Shown: positions 24,072 through 33,389 of the stretch, one piece after another | How positions within the stretch are numbered: the first letter of the stretch is position 1 | Layout: the number at the start of each line of letters is the position of its first letter | Assembly: GCA_020161835.1 (NCBI GenBank) | Contig: JAIUNL010000003.1 | Span: 186,001 to 250,000 of the forward strand | Reading direction: 5' to 3' | From: Bacteroidota bacterium | GTDB taxonomy: Bacteria; Bacteroidota; JABWAT01 | Length of the DNA stretch: 64,000 nt | Position numbers and translations under genes: made by a program | Notes under the pieces: model-generated | Seen by the model: the letters and a program-made list of their open reading frames with translations, nothing else | The model's database searches: none | What the model was told of the DNA's origin: nothing

Positions 24072-27000
24072 TTACCTCAGCAGCACCAGTTTCTTCGTTT
24101 GGGACTTTCCGGCGGCTTCAAGCCGGTAGAAATAAATCCCGCTCGACAAACCCGAGGCGTTCCAGTGCAGAGATTGTTTCCCTGACGAAAGCTGACCTGA
24201 GAAAACGGTTGAAACTTCCCTTCCTAATACATCATAAATTTTCAAAGTTACCAACGATGAAAACGGAAGTGTAAACGAAATGGTCGTTTCCGGGTTAAAC
24301 GGATTCGGGTAATTCTGGAATAGGGCAAACTGATCGGGTTTCACCAGTTCTTCTTCTACGCCAACCCGGAAACCGCCAATGGTTACAATCCATCCGCCAC
24401 CGCCAACACCATACCCGACAGTTCCGGTCGGGTCAGAAACAAAACTCAGACATCCGGAATTCAATCCGCCTGAAAAAGTAGAAGTCCAGGTTGCACCTTT
24501 GTTAGTACTTTTATAGACATATCCGCCGGCAGCAATGTAAAGTTGATTGCCGATTGCGAAACAGCTTCCGCCTGCTCTTGATTGTCCGGGACCGAACCAA
24601 TTGGGCTGTGTCCAGGTTTTACCGCCGTCTGAAGTCATTGAGTGATCTCCTGACCGGTTCGTAATGATCCCATTGTTTTCATCACTGAAGCTGATGCTCT
24701 CAATATAGGTCTTAACTCTGGTCGTGTCCCAGGTTAATCCTCCATCATCTGAACGATAGATGGTTTTGCCGTCGCCACCATTACCACCATTTCCAAACCA
24801 GATATGATTTCCGACAACCGCCATGGCATTGTTGATGCCGGATTCTGTCCCTGCTTGCAACGGTTCATTCGGAATCCGTGCCCAGGTTGCTCCACCATCA
24901 GACGTTTTGAGAATCGTCCATTTTCCGCCAACCGGATCCCCACCGGCAATCCCATTCATTGCGTCAAACATTTTGATAGCACCCAGCCATCCATTAGGTT
25001 GGGAGTAAACGAGGGACCAGTCGGCACCGCCGTTTGTTGTACGGTAGAGATTACCATTTTCACCACCACCTTCACCAACCGCAACAAAAGCAGTGGAAGC
25101 ACTAATTGCTTCGATGGCATAAATCCGAGCTTTGCCAATTGTCCCGCCACCAACCGAATTCCAGGTTTCCCCGGCATTTACAGTAAGCAAAACGGTTCCG
25201 CTGTCGCCGGCGGCCCAAACCACATTCCTGGTTACAGCTTTTACAGAAAACAAACTCATCTTTGTGGGTGATGTGGTTCTGCCCCAGTCAGATGGACGAA
25301 TTTTACTTCCGCCATTGTTGGTTGCAAGAATGGTTCCGTTATCCCCCACAGCCCAACCGTAATTCGGTGAAGTAAAGTGAATGGCACGGAAGGTTGTATT
25401 GTTATAATCATTCGGAATGAGCTGTTTGTCCCAGGATTGGCCACCATTAAGTGTGCGAAGAATTTGCCCGCAAGAACCGGCAACCCAGGCATTTTCAAGG
25501 TTTGCACTTGTTAAAGCACCACCGTTAAAGAATCCACAACCATTGGTACCAGTAAACGTCCAGTTGTTTCCGGCATCAGTTGAATGATAAACGCCTGAAT
25601 TCTGGCCAATTGCCCAGATTGAATTCCAATTTGCTGCTCTGACGGAAATAATCCCCCATCCCAGTCCATTTCCGCTAACGCTGAACCAGTTTGCTCCGCC
25701 ATTTGCAGTCCAGATGACTGTACCGCCCGCTTGTGCCCAGAGGTAATCTTTATTCATCATGGTCAGTGAGGAAACTTTACCGCCGACAGGGCTGGTTTGT
25801 GGGTTCCAGTTTGTACCGCCATTGGTGGTTTTCAGGATTACGGAATTTCCCATGTCATTTCCGCCGGCAGCCCATCCGATTTGATCAGTTCCTTCTGCGA
25901 AAAGAACGGAATAAAGATTATAGGAGGTTGTCGAATTTTGGGAGACCCAGGTTGAACCGCCGTCTGTGGTCTTTTTTATTATTCCGCCATTTGCCACGAA
26001 CCAGCCGGTTGTTGCATTGGCAAAGAAAACTGAATTGATAGTTGCGGAAGTATTTGTGGTTTGTTTGTTCCAGGTTTTGCCTCCATCTGTGGTGGCCAGC
26101 ATCGTTCCGCCATCACCTGCAATCCAGGCGGTTTTTGAACCAACTGAGGTCACTGCATTCAGATTTTGGTTTGTATTGCTTTCCTGTGGCAGCCAGGAAA
26201 CAGTTTCAATTTTCATGATCAGGCCAGATGCACCAGGTTCTGTATTCAACCAATCAAAGCCAAATCCATCAGGAAGATCGTTTATTCCGAGTCCGTAACT
26301 TGAATAATTGGTCACCACATGAAGTGTAAAATTACCTGTGATCGGATCGGATAAGGTTTCCGTTTGTCCTGCATCATTTTCACCAACCTGTGCATAGGCA
26401 AAAATCCGGTAAGTTTTGCCGGCAGGTGGAAGTCCGTCAACCAGAACTTTTCCCGAGATAGTTGCATTACTTTTTATTGCCGTCAGGTCAACTCGAAGGC
26501 TGTCACCATCATGAATCGAAACCAGGGTTCTTGGCGGAAAATAAGTGGGTGCAACACCTTCCTCTTTTGCTTCAACCCGCCAGATAGGTTCAGAATTGAT
26601 TTCATCTGCGGAAAAACCAAATTGGTAAAATCCAAATTCATCGGTCAGGGTTCGTTTATCACGCCCTCCATATTTGGGTTGAATTCCAACTTCGACATTG
26701 GCAAAAATATGGCCGTCACTTCCGGTTAAGAATCCAACGACTTTGGCATCCGGTTCAATCAGAGAAAAGTTAATACCGGTATAACTCTGGTTCATGAGCA
26801 GATTGGTTTCCTTCGGGGAAATACTATAAGGACTCATCTCTTCCTGAATACTAACCGAAAAAGTCTGTCCGGAAGCACTCTCATTCATCCGGATCATGTA
26901 ATTACCCGATGCATCAGTTAAGCCACCCCATTGCGTGTCCTCACCCAGGGTTGCATAAACAGCAATATTTTGTGGTGATACGCCGCCGATTACATTCAAT

Positions 27001-27455
27001 TTTCCTGAAATCGTATAAGCCGGTGAAGCAAGCGGAGTTACATTACCAGCAAGTACAGGTCCGACTCCGTTGTGTGTGAAGCGAAAGATATAGGCACCGG
27101 GTGCAAAGTGCATATCGGGAAAAGCAAAAGTAAAATGGCCATTTGCAATTCCATCCATATCTGGGGGACCGTCCTCTCCTTCCGGATCTCCATCGGTTTG
27201 GTAAAATCCGCCATGAAACAGGTCTTTATCAATACCCGGATCAATAATACCATTTGCGTTCAGATCGAGCCAGGCTTCAGAAAAGGCAGATTCACCAACA
27301 GGAATATCAAATTCCCACATGATGCCGCTTTCTTCAGGAAGGATAAAATTTGAGGTGTAGCCGTTTATTTTCAGGTTTGTCACCTGCGCCTGAGCAGATA
27401 AACCCAACATAAATAAGCTGATTGTAAGCAGTGAAAAAGTAAAGGTGGTTTTCAT
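24072..27455 (-). CDS. Giant secreted YCF48/BNR-repeat protein with T9SS sorting domain
   Basis: A 1127-residue exported protein. Residues 1-24 are a signal peptide ending AQAQ. Several carboxypeptidase-regulatory-like beta sandwiches follow at ~150-400 ('ISGKLNVIGG', 'VVGFLTGSDGHIFANVEVG', 'ISGKVLVDGLPPAG'). Residues ~430-1030 hold many YCF48/sortilin-type propeller blades with the turn 'TTDGGKTW' or 'STDAGNNW' and 'GWAVGDNGTIL'. The C-terminus (~1045-1127) is a T9SS sorting domain: 'FQNYPNPFNPETTISF', 'LKIYDVLGREV', 'LSSGIYFYRLEA', ending 'TKKLVLLR'. YCF48 repeats in FCB secreted proteins are structural or binding units; the ligand is unknown. The start is ATG 27455. It converges with the other T9SS gene. 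Confidence 0.9.
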   Translation of the reverse strand: MKTTFTFSLLTISLFMLGLSAQAQVTNLKINGYTSNFILPEESGIMWEFDIPVGESAFSEAWLDLNANGIIDPGIDKDLFHGGFYQTDGDPEGEDGPPDMDGIANGHFTFAFPDMHFAPGAYIFRFTHNGVGPVLAGNVTPLASPAYTISGKLNVIGGVSPQNIAVYATLGEDTQWGGLTDASGNYMIRMNESASGQTFSVSIQEEMSPYSISPKETNLLMNQSYTGINFSLIEPDAKVVGFLTGSDGHIFANVEVGIQPKYGGRDKRTLTDEFGFYQFGFSADEINSEPIWRVEAKEEGVAPTYFPPRTLVSIHDGDSLRVDLTAIKSNATISGKVLVDGLPPAGKTYRIFAYAQVGENDAGQTETLSDPITGNFTLHVVTNYSSYGLGINDLPDGFGFDWLNTEPGASGLIMKIETVSWLPQESNTNQNLNAVTSVGSKTAWIAGDGGTMLATTDGGKTWNKQTTNTSATINSVFFANATTGWFVANGGIIKKTTDGGSTWVSQNSTTSYNLYSVLFAEGTDQIGWAAGGNDMGNSVILKTTNGGTNWNPQTSPVGGKVSSLTMMNKDYLWAQAGGTVIWTANGGANWFSVSGNGLGWGIISVRAANWNSIWAIGQNSGVYHSTDAGNNWTFTGTNGCGFFNGGALTSANLENAWVAGSCGQILRTLNGGQSWDKQLIPNDYNNTTFRAIHFTSPNYGWAVGDNGTILATNNGGSKIRPSDWGRTTSPTKMSLFSVKAVTRNVVWAAGDSGTVLLTVNAGETWNSVGGGTIGKARIYAIEAISASTAFVAVGEGGGENGNLYRTTNGGADWSLVYSQPNGWLGAIKMFDAMNGIAGGDPVGGKWTILKTSDGGATWARIPNEPLQAGTESGINNAMAVVGNHIWFGNGGNGGDGKTIYRSDDGGLTWDTTRVKTYIESISFSDENNGIITNRSGDHSMTSDGGKTWTQPNWFGPGQSRAGGSCFAIGNQLYIAAGGYVYKSTNKGATWTSTFSGGLNSGCLSFVSDPTGTVGYGVGGGGWIVTIGGFRVGVEEELVKPDQFALFQNYPNPFNPETTISFTLPFSSLVTLKIYDVLGREVSTVFSGQLSSGKQSLHWNASGLSSGIYFYRLEAAGKSQTKKLVLLR

Positions 27456-27775
27456 GGTTTTTCCTTTTCTCTGGTGTGAGAAATCTGGGTATCCATGACG
27501 GTTTCAATGGTGCATCAGATACCCAAAACGTCCCCGTTTCTATGAAACGGTGGAGGTAAAAGGGGATGCCAAATGGTATCTCGAAGGAGGTTTGTTGAAC
27601 AACAAAGGTTGAATTCGAAGACAAACCGGAAGTTATGATTTTTTAAACATAACCTTCCGGTTGTAAAGTAGGAAAGAAGAAGAGGATAGTCAATGGTATT
27701 AAAATATAAAAAGACCTAATATTCGATTTGTGATAGAGACAAGGCAATGCCTTGTCTCTACATATTTCAAAATCC
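27456..27775. repeat. Intergenic region with palindromes between lon and T9SS gene
   Basis: This 320-bp gap holds three palindromic pieces and no gene. TGGGTATC...GATACCCA lies at about 27487-27525, just upstream of the T9SS start, and could be an operator or 5' leader hairpin. AACCGGAAGTTATG / CATAACCTTCCGGTT (27624-27637 and 27648-27662, one bulged C) forms a long stem without a U-run. AGAGACAAGGCA-a-TGCCTTGTCTCT (27735-27759) is a nearly perfect palindrome of the AGAGAC family, just beyond the lon stop. Confidence 0.6.
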
Positions 27776-30148
27776 CTACTTTTTCTCTTCCTTATCAACC
27801 CGTTCCAATAATTTGGCAGGGTTCTGAACAGGCTTTTTATCCAAAGCCAGGTCAAGAACTTCACGCATCCGTTTTACATAATGGATTTTGAGTCCTGAAA
27901 CTGCTTCTTTGGTCATATCCTTAATGTCTTTCTGGTTTCTTTCCGGAAGGATAATTTCCCTGATCCCGGCACGTTTTGCTGCCAGAACTTTTTCCTTGAT
28001 TCCGCCAACCGGAAGAACAAGACCCCGCAAGGTGATTTCACCGGTCATACTTAATCCGGAACGGATTTTCCTCTGAGTAAAGATCGAGGTAATGGCACTT
28101 AGCATGGCCACACCTGCAGAAGGACCATCTTTCGGAATAGCCCCGGCCGGTACGTGAATGTGCAGATCGAAATGAGTGAAGAATTTCTGATCAATATTCA
28201 GGTCGTGCGCATTGGCTTTTGCAAAGGTGATCGCTGCCTGAACGGATTCTTTCATCACATCACCCAACTGTCCGGTAAGCGTGAGTTTACCGCTGCCGGG
28301 CATAATATTCGCCTCGATGAAAAGAATATCTCCGCCAACCGGGGTCCATGCCATACCGGTTGCAACACCCGGCATTTCGGTTTGCTCAGCTACATCGCTG
28401 AAATATTTTTCTGGACCCAAAATGGTTTCAAGCTGTTCCGGCTTGATTTCCTTTTTCGTCTTTTTACCCACGGCTTTGTCTTTGGCAACATTCCGGCAAA
28501 CTGCACCAATAGTTCTTTCCAGACTTCTTACTCCAGCTTCACGGGTGTAAGATTCAATCACTTTTTTAAGTGTTTCTTCCGGAATGGTCACATCATCAAC
28601 TTCAAGTCCGTGTTCTTTTACCTGACGGGGAATGAGATATTGACGGGCAATCTGAAGTTTGTCAATTTCAGTGTAGCTCGACAGTTCTATAATTTCCATC
28701 CGGTCACGAAGCGGTCCCGGAATATTTTCCAGACTGTTTGCGGTAGCAATGAAAATAACTTTGCTGAGATCATAGGAAACTTCAAGGTAATGATCAGAAA
28801 AAGAGTGATTCTGTTCCGGATCCAAAACTTCAAGCAGGGCAGATGACGGATCGCCACGGAAATCCATTCCAAGCTTATCAATTTCATCCAGCATAAAAAC
28901 GGGATTGTCTGATTTTGCTTTTTTCATCCCCTGAAGAATCCGGCCAGGAAGTGCACCTACATAAGTACGGCGGTGACCTCTGATTTCAGCTTCATCACGA
29001 ACGCCGCCCAGTGAAATCCGGACAAAATTACGGCCAAGCGCACGGGCGATTGACTGTCCAAGCGAGGTTTTTCCAACTCCCGGAGGTCCGTAAAAGCACA
29101 GAATCGGACCTTTCATGTCTTTTTTCAGTTTCAATACGGCCAGATATTCGAGAATTCTCTTCTTCACTTTTTCAAGATCGTAATGATCTTCGTTCAGAAT
29201 TTTTTCGGCCTTTTTCAGATCGAGGATGTCTGCAGTGAATTCGTGCCAGGGCAGATCAAGCAACCAGTCGATATAATTTCTGGTGACTGAATAATCTGCA
29301 GCTGCCGGATTTTGTCTGGCAAGTTTTTTGATTTCGTGATCAAAAACATCCTGGATTTCTTTCGGCCACTTTTTCTCTTTTCCACGCTTTTTCAGTTCTT
29401 CAACATCGGCATCGGCAGAATCAGATTCTCCCAATTCCTGCTGAATAGCCTTTAATTGCTGACGCAGGTAAAATTCCTTCTGAGCTTTTTCCATATCAAC
29501 TTTTACCTTGTGCTGAATTTCAGAAGAAAGTTCAAGTGTGCTCAGTTCCATTTGGATGTGAGCTAAAATTTTATCCGATAAATCTTTCAGAGAGTTGGTT
29601 TCAAGCAGTTCCTGTTTAAGGTTTTGCGAAACAGGAAGATTTGACGCAATGAAATAAAGCAAAGCAGAAAGCGTATCGATATTTTCGATTGCAATTTTTG
29701 TTTCATTTGGGATATTCGGATTCAATTCGATGAGTTGGTTTGATAAATGCTTAAGCGAAAGCATCAGTGCATCAGATTCCATTTTATCAATGCCGTCTTC
29801 AGTCAGGATTTCGACTTCGGCCTTAAAAAACGGATCCGACTCATGAAAAGCATCAATATGAAACCGGTCTGAACCCTGAATAACGATGGACTGAGAACCG
29901 TCAGGTAGCTTGAGCAGTTTGAGGATGTTGACAACGGTTCCGACCCGGTAGAGGTCATTTGAAACAGGTTCTTCCGTTTTTGCATCTTTTTGGGTGACAA
30001 CGCCCATGATTTTATCAGATTTCAGCACTTCTTCAATCAGTTTTTGTGATTTTGTGCGTCCGATGGTAATGGGAATGATAACCCCGGGGAAAATAACCGT
30101 ATTCCGCAACGGAAGAATTGGCAGAATTTTAATTTGCTTTTTTTTCAT
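27776..30148 (-). CDS. lon: ATP-dependent Lon protease
   Basis: A cytoplasmic AAA+ serine protease that degrades misfolded and regulatory proteins. In order: N-terminal LON substrate-binding domain (~5-200), a coiled-coil segment (~200-300, '[20 protein letters not shown]'), an AAA+ module with Walker A 'GPPGVGKTS' (K360) and Walker B 'VFMLDEID', and the protease domain with the Ser-Lys dyad S677 ('DGPSAGVAM') and K720 ('[14 protein letters not shown]'). The 43-residue dyad spacing equals that of E. coli Lon. ATG 30148 with AGAAAGA upstream is preferred; an in-frame ATG at 30169 directly abuts GGG and is poorly placed. No CIRCE element was seen upstream. The gene is intact. Confidence 0.96.
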   Translation of the reverse strand: MKKKQIKILPILPLRNTVIFPGVIIPITIGRTKSQKLIEEVLKSDKIMGVVTQKDAKTEEPVSNDLYRVGTVVNILKLLKLPDGSQSIVIQGSDRFHIDAFHESDPFFKAEVEILTEDGIDKMESDALMLSLKHLSNQLIELNPNIPNETKIAIENIDTLSALLYFIASNLPVSQNLKQELLETNSLKDLSDKILAHIQMELSTLELSSEIQHKVKVDMEKAQKEFYLRQQLKAIQQELGESDSADADVEELKKRGKEKKWPKEIQDVFDHEIKKLARQNPAAADYSVTRNYIDWLLDLPWHEFTADILDLKKAEKILNEDHYDLEKVKKRILEYLAVLKLKKDMKGPILCFYGPPGVGKTSLGQSIARALGRNFVRISLGGVRDEAEIRGHRRTYVGALPGRILQGMKKAKSDNPVFMLDEIDKLGMDFRGDPSSALLEVLDPEQNHSFSDHYLEVSYDLSKVIFIATANSLENIPGPLRDRMEIIELSSYTEIDKLQIARQYLIPRQVKEHGLEVDDVTIPEETLKKVIESYTREAGVRSLERTIGAVCRNVAKDKAVGKKTKKEIKPEQLETILGPEKYFSDVAEQTEMPGVATGMAWTPVGGDILFIEANIMPGSGKLTLTGQLGDVMKESVQAAITFAKANAHDLNIDQKFFTHFDLHIHVPAGAIPKDGPSAGVAMLSAITSIFTQRKIRSGLSMTGEITLRGLVLPVGGIKEKVLAAKRAGIREIILPERNQKDIKDMTKEAVSGLKIHYVKRMREVLDLALDKKPVQNPAKLLERVDKEEKK

Positions 30149-30320
30149 GATAATCTTTCTGAATGTCATCCCTGCTGTAACCGGAGGTGTTTTGTCTTTC
30201 AGCTTCAGTACGGATGATAATGATTCGTGATTTCGTTACCTTTACACCTTTAACTGAATAAAACTGAAAACGGGTGCCGTAACTGAAATGCAAATACGGT
30301 ACCAAAAAAAATCGTGCCAC
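30129..30320 (-). CDS. Candidate small ORF overlapping the lon start
   Basis: From GTG 30320 a 63-codon frame runs to a TAA at 30129, overlapping the first codons of lon by 20 bp in another frame. The product is basic and polar (for example VKGVKVTKSRIIIIRTEAE and [18 protein letters not shown]), and its codon choices resemble neighbouring genes. Further upstream the same frame runs into a heptad tract, so a longer protein is unlikely. No Shine-Dalgarno or homologue was recognised. It may be a real small gene coupled to lon or a leader; evidence is compositional only. Confidence 0.25.
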   Translation of the reverse strand: MARFFLVPYLHFSYGTRFQFYSVKGVKVTKSRIIIIRTEAERQNTSGYSRDDIQKDYHEKKAN

Positions 30321-30358
30321 TTTAACCGGATACCGTGACAGAATGGCGGAAGAATAAG

Positions 30359-30492
30359 CTATAAGTGATAAGTTACAAGTCGAGCAAAGCGAAGATCCCG
30401 AACTAGCTTCGGGGTGGTAAGTGATTTGAGGCAATAATCCGGTCATTGACCGACACTTCGTTGCACTACGACTTCTGACTTCTAACTTCTGT
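30359..30492. repeat. Heptad tracts flanking a 42-bp hairpin repeat
   Basis: 30359-30380 reads as ctataa gtgataa gttacaa gt. Immediately after, 30379-30420 is one copy of a 42-bp unit (gtcgagcaaagcgaagatcc...ggggtggtaa) with hairpin CCCGAA-ctagc-TTCGGG; closely related copies lie at 51859-51900 and 51900-51940. 30468-30492 is an ACTTCTG/ACTTCTA heptad block ending just before the bshB1 ribosome site. An imperfect palindrome GGTGCCGTA...TACGGTACC lies at about 30274-30303. Confidence 0.65.
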
Positions 30493-30508
30493 ATTTTAAG
30501 GATTTAAA

Positions 30509-31237
30509 ATGAAATGTGATGTTCTCTTTTTTGGTGCCCATCCGGATGATGTGGAGTTGGGTTGCGGCGGAACGGTTCATAAACTGGTGAAACAAGGGTA
30601 TCAGGTTGGAATTATTGACCTGACCCGTGGCGAACTTGGAACCCGGGGTGATGAAGCAACAAGAAAACAGGAAGCAGAAAATGCTGCTAAAATTCTGGGC
30701 ATTGCCGTCCGGGATAATTGTGGTATTTCTGACGGACATATTGATAACAGCCGTGAAAATAAAGCCAAAGTGATTACCATGATCCGGAAGTATCGTCCTG
30801 AACTGGTCATCCTTCCTTATTTTTCAGATCGTCATCCAGATCATGTGAATGCTTCAAAGCTGGTAAAGGAATGTATTTATTACGCCGGAACGGAAAAATG
30901 GCCGACCGGCACGCCAACTTCTGAACTTCCGGCACACAGACCCAAACAATATTTGTATTATATGCTGGCCGAACCGTTTATGCCTAATGTGATTGTGGAT
31001 ATCACGGCTGAATTTGAGGTTCGCCAAAAAGCTTTTCAGGCTTACAAATCTCAGTTTTTTGTTCCGGGTCATGTTTCAGATGATAAAGAAACGTGGATTT
31101 CAAAACCCGAATTTGCAGAAAGTCTCGTTGCACGTGTTCAGTTTTACGGATTTCAGGGTGGATGCAGGTACGCAGAACCCTTTTTCGCAGAACAACCACT
31201 GAAACTGGATGATTTGATGATGTTGACGGGGAAATAA
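30509..31237 (+). CDS. bshB1: Bacillithiol biosynthesis deacetylase BshB1
   Basis: A 242-residue PIG-L/LmbE-family zinc deacetylase. It removes acetyl from N-acetylglucosaminyl-malate, the second step in making the low-molecular-weight thiol bacillithiol. The zinc motif 'GAHPDDVELGCGG' (H11, D13-D14) opens the protein, and 'LPYFSDRHPDHVNASKL' supplies further ligands. 'DLTRGELGTRGDEATRKQEAENAAKILG' and 'YYAGTEKWPTG' are characteristic of BshB1 rather than of general LmbE proteins. An AGGA ribosome site sits 7 bp before the ATG. It is followed by repeats and a HisN-like gene on the same strand. bshA and bshC are not in the window. Confidence 0.93.
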   Translation: MKCDVLFFGAHPDDVELGCGGTVHKLVKQGYQVGIIDLTRGELGTRGDEATRKQEAENAAKILGIAVRDNCGISDGHIDNSRENKAKVITMIRKYRPELVILPYFSDRHPDHVNASKLVKECIYYAGTEKWPTGTPTSELPAHRPKQYLYYMLAEPFMPNVIVDITAEFEVRQKAFQAYKSQFFVPGHVSDDKETWISKPEFAESLVARVQFYGFQGGCRYAEPFFAEQPLKLDDLMMLTGK

Positions 31238-31290
31238 CTGGTAGACAGTAGGTAGTGCTTCGACAGGCTCAGCAACCATAGGTAGTAGAC
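31235..31290. repeat. GGTAGACAG heptad words around a CTTCGACAGGCTCAG repeat
   Basis: Directly after the bshB1 stop come words gtagaca, gtaggta, gt, then GTGCTTCGACAGGCTCAGCAACC (31256-31277), then taggtag, tagacag, tagcgg. The central piece is a dispersed motif: CACTTCGACTCCGCTCAGTGACC occurs at 35439-35461, TTGAGCTTGTCGAA near 19478 and CGCTCAGTGACCG near 46611. A TCTCTGCGTGTTCGGCGCCTCTGCGG stretch follows at about 31313. Confidence 0.6.
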
Positions 31291-31378
31291 AGTAGCGGTG
31301 GGATTTTGTATTTCTCTGCGTGTTCGGCGCCTCTGCGGTAAAGTTTTCATTCAAAATTCATAATTAAAAATTATCCCC

Positions 31379-32149
31379 ATGACTCCTTCCATTTCTGACT
31401 TGCTCGATTTCGCAATTTCAATCACAGAAGCTGCCGGAAGAGGAACTCTTGATTATTACCAGACTGATCTTGCCGTTGAAACCAAATCTGATGCTTCTCC
31501 TGTAACGATAGCTGATAAAGAAGCTGAACAGTTTATCCGTAACGCAATTCAGTCCCGTTTTCCTGATCATCAGATTATCGGGGAAGAGTACAGTGATAAA
31601 GTTACCTCAAGTCCTTACAAATGGATTATCGATCCGATTGACGGAACAAAAAGCTTCATCGCCGGTGTGCCGTTTTATTCGAACCTGGTCGGACTGGAAT
31701 ATGAAGGTGAAATCATTGTCGGGATTGCCAATTTTCCAGCTCTGAATGAAATGGTTTATGCAGGAAAAGGACTTGGCGCCTGGTACAATAAAAAGCCGGC
31801 TAAAGTTGGATCGGTTTCAGAAATCTCTAAAGCCAGAATCATGGTTACTGATTTCAGAGATTTTGAAAAAAGAGAAGCCTGGAAAACCTTTAAACCGATT
31901 TTGGACAGTTGTCGTTTTCACCGGACGTGGGGAGATGCTTATGGTCATGCCATGGTGGCAACCGGTCGTGCTGAAATTGCCCTTGATCCGTTTATGAATC
32001 CGTGGGATTGTGCTCCGTTTGGAATTATTTTGAAGGAAGCCGGCGGATTTTTCACTGACTGGAACGGAAATGACACGATTTATGGACCCAATGCCATTTC
32101 ATCAAATCAGGAACTGAGAGAAAAAGTGCTTTCCTGCCTTAAGGATTAA
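31379..32149 (+). CDS. hisN: Inositol monophosphatase-family phosphatase, HisN-like
   Basis: A 256-residue Mg2+/Li+-type phosphatase. Motifs: 'IGEEYSD' (metal Glu), 'WIIDPIDGTKSFIAGVPFYSNLVG' (metal Asp pair and Thr) and 'WGDAYGHAMVATGRAEIALDPFMNPWDCAPFGIILKEAGG' (metal Asp). 'DAYGHAMVATGRAEI' and 'DPFMNPWDCAP' are typical of histidinol-phosphate phosphatases of the IMPase type, which catalyse the penultimate step of histidine synthesis. Inositol or sugar-phosphate specificity cannot be excluded, since no other his gene is present. Its 3' end overlaps that of the convergent gene by 11 bp. Confidence 0.85.
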   Translation: MTPSISDLLDFAISITEAAGRGTLDYYQTDLAVETKSDASPVTIADKEAEQFIRNAIQSRFPDHQIIGEEYSDKVTSSPYKWIIDPIDGTKSFIAGVPFYSNLVGLEYEGEIIVGIANFPALNEMVYAGKGLGAWYNKKPAKVGSVSEISKARIMVTDFRDFEKREAWKTFKPILDSCRFHRTWGDAYGHAMVATGRAEIALDPFMNPWDCAPFGIILKEAGGFFTDWNGNDTIYGPNAISSNQELREKVLSCLKD

Positions 32150-33239
32150 AACTGATATTTAGTTCAAGGTAAAACCCTAAAACGACTGCATCTGAAGTCG
32201 TTTCAGCGTGTGTAAACGTCAAACTGTTGACAGTCACCCATCCTGCAAGTCCCGAATAATTAACTGAAGTCTGTTTCGGAATCCAGTTTTTTAATCCCTT
32301 CAGTTTTTCAATTTCATCTTCAACTTTTCCCCGGACATACCAGTTCGTCATACTGAACTCACCGGGATAGTCATCAAAAACTTCAACTTTTGATTTTGTG
32401 AACCGGATGTCACCCTCCTTCAGTTCAGGAAAAGTGTTGACAATAACGGTCCGTTCAAAAGTATCCTTGAATAACCAAAACCACCTGAATCCATATTCTG
32501 CACGGGTTTGCAATGTCCATCTTTCGGGGGACAAAATGACTTGTGCTGATTTGGTTTTCAGCTTCTCATTTCTCTGAAGTGCACGGGAAAGCTGAACCGC
32601 CATCCAGTTCCTGCTGAGCAGAAGTCCGGCTTCCTGAAAAGCTGCAGGGTTCAAATCTGCTGTAAATAATTGGGCGTTAAGCTCAAGTTCTGCTTTCATT
32701 CCCGCTTCCTGAAAGGAAAGAGAAGTTAAGTTTAACGATTTTAGGTTCATCGTCAGATCATACAATTTCGCAGATTTTGCCAGTCCTTCCAGATTCTTTT
32801 CAATGGTGGATTTGGGAAGGGTAAAAAATTCAGGCAACTGTTTTTCGGCAACGGAACTGATGATTCCATCAAATAAGGAAAGTCCGGAACTGGAATTTTT
32901 AAAGGCTACATTTTCCCGTTTTACGGTTAACTGGGTTCCGTCGTAGGTAAAAGAAAAGGTAATGGCCAGATTCCCTGAAACTGAGACTTTCATTCCAAGA
33001 AATCCGGTATTTGCCGAATAAGAAACGGCATTATTTGTTGTCAATTTGCCCGAAGTCCAATCAGCAGTTCCTTCCGAAATTTTCAAATCATCAGAATTCA
33101 GTTTTTTTATTTTTTCAGATAGAACGGATTGAAAAAGATTTTCTATAGCAGGTTCAGGCAGGGTAACCGACAGTTTGATGGTCTGTGCAGAGGCTAGAAC
33201 CGGAACGAAAAGAAAAGTGAAAAGGAAAACTTTAATCAT
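32139..33239 (-). CDS. Exported protein of unknown function
   Basis: A 366-residue protein with a cleavable signal peptide (MIKVFLFTFLFVPVLASAQ) and no recognised domain. The mature part contains repeated amphipathic beta patterns ('LKLSVTLPEPAIENLFQSVL', 'FSFTYDGTQLTVKRENVAF', 'MNLKSLNLTSLSFQEAGMKAELELNAQL'). These resemble lipid-binding, LolA- or DUF4403-like periplasmic sandwich proteins, but the similarity is too weak to assign. ATG 33239 is chosen because it gives a proper signal sequence; the frame extends 11 codons upstream. It is convergent with the HisN-like gene. Confidence 0.7.
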   Translation of the reverse strand: MIKVFLFTFLFVPVLASAQTIKLSVTLPEPAIENLFQSVLSEKIKKLNSDDLKISEGTADWTSGKLTTNNAVSYSANTGFLGMKVSVSGNLAITFSFTYDGTQLTVKRENVAFKNSSSGLSLFDGIISSVAEKQLPEFFTLPKSTIEKNLEGLAKSAKLYDLTMNLKSLNLTSLSFQEAGMKAELELNAQLFTADLNPAAFQEAGLLLSRNWMAVQLSRALQRNEKLKTKSAQVILSPERWTLQTRAEYGFRWFWLFKDTFERTVIVNTFPELKEGDIRFTKSKVEVFDDYPGEFSMTNWYVRGKVEDEIEKLKGLKNWIPKQTSVNYSGLAGWVTVNSLTFTHAETTSDAVVLGFYLELNISFNP

Positions 33240-33259
33240 TTTAAAAACCTTGAATTTGA

Positions 33260-33389
33260 ATAAGTTAAACACAGAGAAATAAAGGAGTTTAATTGCAGGG
33301 AGTTACACTGAGAAGTTATTTTTTATTTTAAAAAAACTCTGTGATACTCCATTTTGTAATTCTCTGTGCAACTCTGTGGTTAAACGAAT
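33260..33389. repeat. CACAGAG repeat-rich intergenic segment
   Basis: The gap contains TTAAACACAGAGAA (near 33266), TTACACTGAGAAG, ACTCTGTGATACTCC, TTCTCTGTGCAACTCTGTGGTTAAAC (33359-33384) and similar words. The ends are roughly inverted relative to each other. The CACAGAG/CTCTGTG words are another common intergenic repeat type. No gene is present. Confidence 0.5.

Noticed and set aside
24804..25271. 155-codon plus-strand ORF inside the YCF48 protein gene
   Set aside because: It is a shadow of a repetitive high-GC coding region; no motif or ribosome site.
31100..31354. Minus-strand ORF containing a VAEPVEAL-like peptide
   Set aside because: It translates the dispersed CTTCGACAGGCTCAG repeat and the antisense of bshB1.
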